NCBI RefSeq assembly: GCF_002572525.1
Contig: NZ_PDBS01000001.1
Location: forward strand, 620,001-684,000
Direction: 5' to 3'
DNA from: Natrinema sp. CBA1119
GTDB lineage: Archaea; Halobacteriota; Halobacteria; Halobacteriales; Natrialbaceae
DNA length: 64,000 nucleotides
The notes under the pieces are model-generated. The model saw nothing but the letters and a program-made list of their open reading frames with translations, was not told where the DNA came from and ran no database searches. A program made the position numbers and the translations under genes. Below are positions 58,266 through 64,000 of the stretch, piece after piece (within the stretch, counting starts at the first letter, position 1; every line of letters begins with the position of its first letter).

Positions 58266-58982
58266 ATGATCGACCTCGATATCGATATGCGACAGTACGA
58301 TTGTCCCTTTATCGATACGACCGACGACGTCGATATCGCGTTTTCGGCTGTCCAGTGGCAGCTCGATACCGGCGCTGAAAAGCTCGAGACGAGGCTCATC
58401 GCCAGAGCGGACTCGAGAGGCACGCTCGACGATGGCCTGCGGGTCCTTCGGGAGCATCCCAACATGCGGGACTGCTACATCCTCTCGAAGCGAGACGGCG
58501 TCGCCGAGATTGGGACGAAAATCGAGCAGACGAACGCGATGCAGTCGATCCAGCGGAACGGCGGCTACATCACCGGCCCGTTCCGAATCGAGAACGGCCG
58601 CGAACGGTGGCACATCGGCTTCGACGAGGACGAGGACGAGGATCACGCACTCGCCGAACTCGAGCGACACAACGATTTCAGCGTCGAGGACCGCGATCAG
58701 TTCGGCCCATCGACGTTGTTTGATCTCCTCGAGAACTCCGAGAGCGCAACGCAACTTCTCGAAGGCTGTCGGTCGCTGACCGAAACCGAACGCGAAACGT
58801 TCGAGGTCGCGTCACGGAACGGCTACTACGAGACGCCACGGGCGACGACGCTCGACGAACTCGCGGATCACTTCGATATCTCGAAGACAGCCGTTTCGAT
58901 GAATCTGCGCCGGAGCGAGCGAAAGGTCCTTCGGGCGGCACTGGGGGCGATCGATCGAATGGAGGACGACGACCAACTCTGA
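58266..58982 (+). CDS. Bat-type helix-turn-helix regulator
   Basis: This ~238-residue regulator has an N-terminal sensory-like domain starting MIDLDIDMRQYDCPFIDTTD and a C-terminal HTH_10: CRSLTETERETFEVASRNGY, ETPRATTLDELADHFDISKTAVSMNLRR. This architecture is the haloarchaeal bacterio-opsin-activator-like family. The longer opening from 58242 is possible; the family start and a TATA-like tattaata at 58227-58234 favour 58266. It is divergent from the SDR/ligase operon and near a Liv cluster, so control of their uptake/activation is likely but inferred. Confidence 0.86.
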   Translation: MIDLDIDMRQYDCPFIDTTDDVDIAFSAVQWQLDTGAEKLETRLIARADSRGTLDDGLRVLREHPNMRDCYILSKRDGVAEIGTKIEQTNAMQSIQRNGGYITGPFRIENGRERWHIGFDEDEDEDHALAELERHNDFSVEDRDQFGPSTLFDLLENSESATQLLEGCRSLTETERETFEVASRNGYYETPRATTLDELADHFDISKTAVSMNLRRSERKVLRAALGAIDRMEDDDQL

Positions 58983-59293
58983 GATCGGCGGGTAGAACGA
59001 CGAATCGGTGCTCTATACTCTTATTCTTCGGCCGCATTTCGTACGCGGCTGTTCTCTCCACGGACGGAACGACTGCTACCAAGTACCTATCCGCAAGCGC
59101 AGTGAGGCGTTCTCCACCAGAGCGAGGTGAAACCGCGCGACTACGGCCCTTTTTCAGCGACATCCGTGAGAGTGAAACTCTCTTACGCTACCGAAAACCT
59201 CCGAGTTCCGGGAACGCGCCTCCACGGGAATGCGGCTGGCGTCTCAGACGCCGGGTGATGTTCGAGAAAAGAAGTCGCGGTCGACGGGACCGA
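58983..59293. other. Intergenic region with short triloop hairpins
   Basis: 311 bp with no gene-like frame. Two perfect hairpins: GAGAGT/ACTCTC with a GAA loop (59168-59182), and GGCGTC/GACGCC with a TCA loop (59238-59252). They resemble the stems of the 19958-20140 array in size and triloop. The region follows the regulator and lies beyond the end of livF2; possible 3' UTR processing structures. Confidence 0.5.
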
Positions 59294-60064
59294 TTACTCG
59301 CCGCCGCCCTGCATGAGCATCTGGATTTCTTCGTCCGACGAGAGTTCCGCGGGATCGCCGCTGGCGACTATCTCGCCGCGTTCGATCACGTACATCCGGT
59401 CGACGATCTCCGGGACGTGACTCGCATTCGACTCGGCGATCAACACCGAGATGTCCCGATCGATGATCTCGCGAATGTAGGATTTAACGTTCTCGACGAC
59501 CACCGGAGCCAGCCCCTCGAGCGGTTCGTCGAGGATGAGCAGATCCGGCTTAAGCGCGAGCGCCCGCCCGATCGCGGTCATCTTCCCCTGACCGCCGCTC
59601 AGGTTCTGCACCTCGGCGTCGCGCCGATGCTCGAGTTCGTCGAAGAGGTCGAAGATGTCCTCCACGACGGCGTCCTCGTCTTCGACCCCGCGTGCGTCCC
59701 CGGCGGTCCAGATCGGAAGCCGAAAGTTCTCTTCGACGGTCATCCCGGTGAATAGATCTCGGTTCTCCGGCTGGTAGCCGATTCCCCGCTTGGGAATCAG
59801 TTCGGGCCGCATCTCGAGTAATTCTTTCCCGTTCAACCGAATCGAGCCGTTCGTAACCGGCGTGAGCCCCATTATCGACCGGAACGTCGATGTCTTGCCG
59901 GCACCGTTACGGCCGACAAGGGCAACGGCCTCGCCCTCATTGACCTCGAGATCGACGCCGCGAGTGACCTCGAACCCCTCGACCGTCGCAGAGAGGTCCG
60001 ACACCTCGAGCAACGGACCCGACGCGCCGTCACCGGCGTCGGACCCGGGTCCGAGTGTGCTCAT
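59294..60064 (-). CDS. livF: Branched-chain-amino-acid-type ABC ATPase LivF (second system)
   Basis: A 256-residue ATPase. Walker A GRNGAGKTSTFRSIMG, signature QNLSGGQGKMTAIGRAL, Walker B LLILDEPLEGLAPVVV and switch LIAESNAS. A 15-residue acidic N-terminus precedes the domain. It overlaps LivG by 4 bp. Second Liv importer, distinct in sequence from the first (for example 'EPLEGLAPV' against 'EPTLGLAPV'). Confidence 0.9.
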   Translation of the reverse strand: MSTLGPGSDAGDGASGPLLEVSDLSATVEGFEVTRGVDLEVNEGEAVALVGRNGAGKTSTFRSIMGLTPVTNGSIRLNGKELLEMRPELIPKRGIGYQPENRDLFTGMTVEENFRLPIWTAGDARGVEDEDAVVEDIFDLFDELEHRRDAEVQNLSGGQGKMTAIGRALALKPDLLILDEPLEGLAPVVVENVKSYIREIIDRDISVLIAESNASHVPEIVDRMYVIERGEIVASGDPAELSSDEEIQMLMQGGGE

Positions 60065-60834
60065 TCGTCCACCCCCAACAGGACTCGTCTGAGTTCCGAG
60101 TCGGTCTCGAGTAGGGAGGGGTCGCCTTCTCGAAAGACCGCCCCCTCGTGGAGGACCACGAGACGATCCGCGTACTCCTTGACGAGGTCCATGTCGTGTT
60201 CGATCGTCACCGTCGTCACGTCGTCGGCCTCGCCGGCCTCGACGATCGTCTCGATTACGTACTCCTTCTCGCGAGTGGCGACGCCGGCCGTCGGCTCGTC
60301 GAGTAGCAGGTACGTCGGGTCGAGTCCGAACGACATCGCCACGTCGAGCAGTTTCCGGTCGCCGTGAGGGAGCGTCTCGGCGATCTCGTGCTGGACGTCC
60401 GTCAGGCGGAACTGTGCGAGGAGGTCGTCGATTTCGCGTTCGACGTCCTCGTGACCGTCGTCGACGGAGCGCATGCTCAGCGTCTTGCCGTGTCGGGAGA
60501 GGACCGCGATACGAAGGTTCTCGCGGACGGTCATCTCCTCGAAGACGTGGACGATCTGGAAGCTCCTGACCAGCCCCGCCTCGACGCGGTCCTCGGTGGC
60601 CATCTCCGTGATGTCCTCCTCGACGCTCGAGCCGTTCTCTCTCCCGTGGACGACAACCGACCCCTGATCGGGTTCGAGCAGTCCGGTCAGCAGATTGATG
60701 AGCGTCGTCTTGCCGGCCCCGTTCGGGCCGACGATGAACACCATCTCGCCGGCGGTCTCGCCGAACGTCAGCGAGACGTCGTCCGTAGCGCGCAGTTCTC
60801 CGAATTCCTTGCGAAGATCTCGTGCTTCGAGCAT
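60061..60834 (-). CDS. livG: Branched-chain-amino-acid-type ABC ATPase LivG (second system)
   Basis: A 257-residue ATPase. Walker A GPNGAGKTTLINLLTG, signature LPHGDRKLLDVAMSF (LivG type), Walker B YLLLDEPTAGVATREK and the switch His in VTIEHDMDLVKEYA. A loop with ENGSSVEEDITEMATEDRV differs from the first LivG. Stop/start overlap with LivF is 4 bp; one base separates it from LivM. Confidence 0.9.
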   Translation of the reverse strand: MLEARDLRKEFGELRATDDVSLTFGETAGEMVFIVGPNGAGKTTLINLLTGLLEPDQGSVVVHGRENGSSVEEDITEMATEDRVEAGLVRSFQIVHVFEEMTVRENLRIAVLSRHGKTLSMRSVDDGHEDVEREIDDLLAQFRLTDVQHEIAETLPHGDRKLLDVAMSFGLDPTYLLLDEPTAGVATREKEYVIETIVEAGEADDVTTVTIEHDMDLVKEYADRLVVLHEGAVFREGDPSLLETDSELRRVLLGVDE

Positions 60835-60835
60835 A

Positions 60836-61978
60836 TCAGTTGACCCCGAAAACGATGATTCGAACGGTAGTTACGGCGCGAGTCACGCCCTGTCGAAGCG
60901 ACGAGCCGATCGTCGCGACGTCTTCTCGGAACAGTTCGGGCTCGCGACGCCGTCGCGCCAATCCGGTGCCGATTTTCGGGATCGATCCGAGGATCCCCTC
61001 CGGCAGGAAGAGCACGACCGCGAGCAACAACAGCCCGGTCAGCGCGTTGTAGTACTCCACGTAGAACGGGGCCTGAACGAGCATGTAGACGAGCACGACC
61101 CCGCCGACGACCGGGCCGACGAGCGTTCCGAATCCGCCGAGGATCGCCATGAACAGGATCTCCCCCGACACGAACGCGTAGAGGGTCGGCTCCGGACTGA
61201 CGTGCAACTGCAGGAGCGCGAACAGTCCGCCGGCGAGCCCGCCGTAGATACCCGAGATCACGAACGCAACCCAGACGTACTTCTCGACCGGGATGCCGAC
61301 GAATCTGGCTCGCGTGCGGTTCTGTCCGATGGCGTCCAGCGCCCGGCCGAACGGCGAGTTAACGAGCTTCCACATCACGAGCAGCGAGACGACGAGCACG
61401 ACCACCGTGAAGTAGTACAGGATCAGGTCGTACCCCGTCGACGTCCACTGGAGGCCGAACAGCGTCGGCGGGTTCAGCCCGTCGGGACGGACGCTGAGCC
61501 CGTCGCTGAAGTTGAAGTAGCCGCTCTGCAGGACGAACGCGTACAGCACTTGGTTGAACGCGAGCGTCAGCAGCGCGAAGTAGATATCGAGGTAGCCGGC
61601 CACGAAGTAGCCGATCAGTACCGAGATCGTCGTCGCCGCGAGAACGCCCCCGAGGAGCAACAGGAGGCCGCTCGAGACGTTGAAGTGCGACGCCAGCACC
61701 GCGGCGCCGTAGGCACCGACGCCGAAGAACGCCGCGTGACCGAACGAAACGAGTTCGGTGTGGCGAAGCAGCAGGTTCAGTCCGACCGCCGCGAGACCGA
61801 ACAGGATCCCGCGGTGAATCGCCTGGAACGAGAGGCTGGTCAACCGCGCGATGTCCGGGACCACAAAGAGGACTGCGAGTCCGACGACCGCAAGGATCGA
61901 CTGACTTTTCGTCAGTTCCATGCCCTCCGAGAGGCGCACGCGGGTCTCACCGTCCCGCTCGACGAAGAAGCGACTCAC
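60836..61978 (-). CDS. livM: Branched-chain-amino-acid-type ABC permease LivM (second system)
   Basis: A 380-residue permease with eight to ten helices. RHTELVSFGHAAFFGVGAYG is the family motif; NRTRARFVGIPVEKYVWVAF and GGFGTLVGPVVGGVVLVYML are the coupling and C-terminal segments. The N-terminus (FFVERDGETRVRLSEGMELT) is charged and cytoplasmic. It overlaps LivH by 4 bp. Confidence 0.9.
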   Translation of the reverse strand: MSRFFVERDGETRVRLSEGMELTKSQSILAVVGLAVLFVVPDIARLTSLSFQAIHRGILFGLAAVGLNLLLRHTELVSFGHAAFFGVGAYGAAVLASHFNVSSGLLLLLGGVLAATTISVLIGYFVAGYLDIYFALLTLAFNQVLYAFVLQSGYFNFSDGLSVRPDGLNPPTLFGLQWTSTGYDLILYYFTVVVLVVSLLVMWKLVNSPFGRALDAIGQNRTRARFVGIPVEKYVWVAFVISGIYGGLAGGLFALLQLHVSPEPTLYAFVSGEILFMAILGGFGTLVGPVVGGVVLVYMLVQAPFYVEYYNALTGLLLLAVVLFLPEGILGSIPKIGTGLARRRREPELFREDVATIGSSLRQGVTRAVTTVRIIVFGVN

Positions 61979-62895
61979 TGGATCTCACCCCATGTTCCGT
62001 ACAGGCCCTCGGGCCTGACCAACAGGACGAGCACCATCAGGAGGAACGGCACCGCCAACTCGAGTTGCGGGTATTCCGACGTCACGACGCGGCTGGAGAC
62101 GCCGACCAGAATCGCGCCGACGAACGCCCCCTTCAGGCTCCCGAGCCCGCCGATAACGATCACGACGAACGACAGTACAAGCCAGTTGAGGCCCATCCCG
62201 AGAGAGGCGCTACTCGGCCCGATACTGACCATCGCGCCGCCGAAGCCGGCGAAGAACGCGCCGATGGCGAACACGAGCGTGAACATGCGGTCCGTGCTGA
62301 CGCCGATCGCCGTCGACATCTCCCGGTTGATGGCGGTCGCCCGCACGATGCGACCGGTCTTCGTCCGATCGAAGAACCAGACGAGCCAGACGAACACCGC
62401 GACGCCGACTAGAATGACGAGGACGTTGTACGAGGGGTAGCTGAAGCCGACGAGTTCCGTCGTCGGAATCTTGTTGATGCCGCTGAAGACCCCCATGTCG
62501 ACCGGCGACGGTCCCCAGACGAACTTCATCACGTCGGTGAGGACAAGCAGCAGTCCGTACGTCAGCAGGAGCTGATAGACCTCGTTCCGATCGTAGATCG
62601 GTCTAATGAACGTCGCCTCGAGCGCGCCGCCGACCGGCAATAACACGGCCGCGGCCGCGAGCGAGCCGGCGAGGACGACGAGCCCGAAGACGATCGCGGT
62701 CGCGGGGCCGGTCGGGGCCGCGACCTGTCCGGCGAAGAAGCCGACGATACTGAAGGCACAGAACGCACCCAGTGCATACAGTTCACCGTGTGCGAGGTTG
62801 AGGATGCCGAGGACGCCGAAGATGATCGTCATCCCCGACGCGATCATGAACAGCACCGAGCCGTAGTAGAGCCCGTTGAGTACGTGTTCGAGCAT
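61975..62895 (-). CDS. livH: Branched-chain-amino-acid-type ABC permease LivH (second system)
   Basis: A 306-residue permease. LYYGSVLFMIASGMTIIFGV followed by LGILNLAHGELYALGAFCAF is the LivH signature; RATAINREMSTAIGVSTDRM is the coupling region and VVIVIGGLGSLKGAFVGAIL the conserved terminus. It lies 28 bp after the binding protein gene and is the second gene of the second Liv operon. Confidence 0.92.
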   Translation of the reverse strand: MLEHVLNGLYYGSVLFMIASGMTIIFGVLGILNLAHGELYALGAFCAFSIVGFFAGQVAAPTGPATAIVFGLVVLAGSLAAAAVLLPVGGALEATFIRPIYDRNEVYQLLLTYGLLLVLTDVMKFVWGPSPVDMGVFSGINKIPTTELVGFSYPSYNVLVILVGVAVFVWLVWFFDRTKTGRIVRATAINREMSTAIGVSTDRMFTLVFAIGAFFAGFGGAMVSIGPSSASLGMGLNWLVLSFVVIVIGGLGSLKGAFVGAILVGVSSRVVTSEYPQLELAVPFLLMVLVLLVRPEGLYGTWGEIQ

Positions 62896-62923
62896 AGTTA
62901 CTGAAAGCGGTTTCGCACGGCGT

Positions 62924-64000
62924 TCACCAGCTCCCGATCCAGTCGGCAGAGACCTCGCCCGGCGGCGGCGAGACGTTCTTCGCCGCGAAGACGCTCACGT
63001 CAGAGAGCGCCGCCGCGTCGTGTTCGTCCGACCAGGCCAGTTCGCCGAAGTGGGCGTTGGAATAGCCCTGATGGTCTGCGCCGATGGTGTGGTACCCCGC
63101 CGGCGTGAAGAAGCCGTGATTCTCGAGGATCGTCGCGAGTTCCTCCTGTTCCGGCCAGCGGCCGAGGAGACGGACGGCCTTCTCGGCGGCCGTCGCCCAC
63201 GCCGTCACCGCGCCGTAGCCGCTCATGAAGTGGGCCGTCGGAACGACGCCGTACTCGCTCTGAACCTCGTCGACCAGGTCCGCGGCCGGACTCCACCGGT
63301 CGGTCGACGGTTCGCCCCAGTAGAAGTTCCGCGATCCCGAGTAGATCGGCCCCTGAACCAGGTCTTCGCTCATGTCGTTGGCCGAGCCGTAGAGGACCGG
63401 CCCGACCAGCAGGTCGACGTTGTCGAAAATGTCGTTGGCGTGACCCTGCTCGAGCAGCAGCGTCGCGTCGCCGCCCCAGCAACTCGAGAAGACGACGTCG
63501 GGTGCCTGCCCGTTGACCTCGGTGATGTGAGTGGACATGTCGCTGGCACCCAGCTCCGGGAACCCGCTGTACACCTGTTCCGCCCCGGTAAGCTTCTCGA
63601 TCCCCTGCGAGAACAGCTTCATCTCGTCCTGCCCAAACGCGTAGTTGGGGTTGATGCCCGCGTACGTGTCGATGGAGTCCGCACCGAGGACTTCGACCGC
63701 CTGCTCGACCGCCGCGAGCGCCTCCATCACGTCGTGGTTCTGGAACCGGAACGAGTAGGTCACGTCCGGGAAGTCCTCCTCGTAGAGGGTCGTCACCGTC
63801 CCGTCCGTCGAGACGTTGATGACCTCCTGAGCCTCGATCTCCGGGACCATCTCCGCGTGGCCGCTGCTCGAGATCGGGCCGAAGGTAACGTCTTTCCCCT
63901 CGTCAACGAACTGCTGGTAGTTCGTGAGGTACGCCCCGCCCTCCTCAACGACATCGAGATTCATTTCGCGGCCGGCGATCCCGTCGTTCTCGTTGATCCG
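62924..64000 (-). CDS. ABC importer binding protein, LivK class (second system), partial at the right edge
   Basis: At least 358 residues are visible; the signal peptide and N-terminus lie beyond position 64000, because the frame is open through RINENDGIAGREMNLDVVEE at the edge. The type I binding-protein fold shows in NYQQFVDEGKDVTFGPISSS, LGADSIDTYAGINPNYAFGQ and DVVFSSCWGGDATLLLEQGH. The C-terminus ends VSADWIGSW. It probably binds an amino acid or short organic acid. Its operon is next to the acyl-CoA synthetase/SDR unit, which hints at a non-amino-acid ligand. Confidence 0.88.
   Translation of the reverse strand, partial: RINENDGIAGREMNLDVVEEGGAYLTNYQQFVDEGKDVTFGPISSSGHAEMVPEIEAQEVINVSTDGTVTTLYEEDFPDVTYSFRFQNHDVMEALAAVEQAVEVLGADSIDTYAGINPNYAFGQDEMKLFSQGIEKLTGAEQVYSGFPELGASDMSTHITEVNGQAPDVVFSSCWGGDATLLLEQGHANDIFDNVDLLVGPVLYGSANDMSEDLVQGPIYSGSRNFYWGEPSTDRWSPAADLVDEVQSEYGVVPTAHFMSGYGAVTAWATAAEKAVRLLGRWPEQEELATILENHGFFTPAGYHTIGADHQGYSNAHFGELAWSDEHDAAALSDVSVFAAKNVSPPPGEVSADWIGSW

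Noticed and set aside
60695-62440. 581-residue plus-strand frame opposite livM/livH
   Set aside because: It is the antisense of two permeases with family motifs; the composition is charged and repetitive, without a domain.

Overview
The window is chromosomal DNA of a halophilic archaeon (class Halobacteria). The evidence is very high GC with G/C-ending codons, strongly acidic proteins, Tat-type lipoproteins (RR motif followed by LAGC), an archaeosortase A, an archaeal L44e-S27e-aIF2alpha-Nop10 operon, several haloarchaeal winged-helix regulators, and TATA boxes 25-32 nt upstream of start codons, as in leaderless transcription. The gene content would fit a Natrialbales-type genome (Natrinema/Haloterrigena-like), but that is inference; genus cannot be fixed from this sequence alone.

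Layout. 1-6.3 kb (minus): a tight five-gene surface-glycan operon (UDP-sugar dehydrogenase, family 2 glycosyltransferase, DUF354 protein, family 4 glycosyltransferase, large GT-C-like membrane protein running off the left edge). 6.3-13.3 kb: a membrane-anchored winged-helix regulator, glmS (aminosugar supply), a membrane-anchored Asp/Ser/Gly-rich surface protein, two very small proteins and a soluble paralogue of the regulator, separated by long gene-poor gaps. 13.7-27 kb: housekeeping genes (surE, an Rsm22-like methyltransferase, tyrA, an FAD oxidoreductase, trkA, an SRPBCC protein, an M48 protease, a CinA-type protein, coaBC, a regulator, a purine phosphoribosyltransferase). 27-34 kb: a complete dipeptide/oligopeptide ABC importer operon whose binding protein has its domains in a circularly permuted order. 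34-36 kb: an ABC-2 exporter pair. 36.1-36.4 kb: initiator tRNA-Met with a duplicated 3' end that looks like an integration scar. 36.5-42.6 kb: GtrA, a HAH_0734 protein, the translation operon, a COG1497-type regulator, archaeosortase A and a phosphoesterase. 42.9-46.5 kb: an FAD oxidoreductase, two membrane proteins, a frameshifted mini-membrane gene and a thioesterase. 46.5-51.3 kb: a complete branched-chain-amino-acid-type (Liv) importer. 51.5-55.1 kb: an MBL hydrolase, gatB and an AbrB/PIN toxin-antitoxin-like pair. 55.1-64 kb: an acyl-CoA synthetase, a 3-hydroxybutyrate-dehydrogenase-like SDR, a bat-type regulator and a second Liv importer cut by the right edge. This last set may form an uptake-and-activation module for a short-chain (hydroxy)acid.

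Non-coding structure is the most unusual part. Four copies of a dispersed element of about 190-255 bp (near 22.1, 23.4, 42.7 and 52.7 kb) share conserved blocks and a hairpin arm. The arm sequence differs between copies but pairing is retained, and three of the four share its loop. Two copies flank one FAD-oxidoreductase gene as inverted repeats. A run of at least five perfect stem-loops lies between trkA and the SRPBCC gene. Several inverted repeats lie in or near promoters (exporter pair, toxin-antitoxin pair, SDR, LivK).
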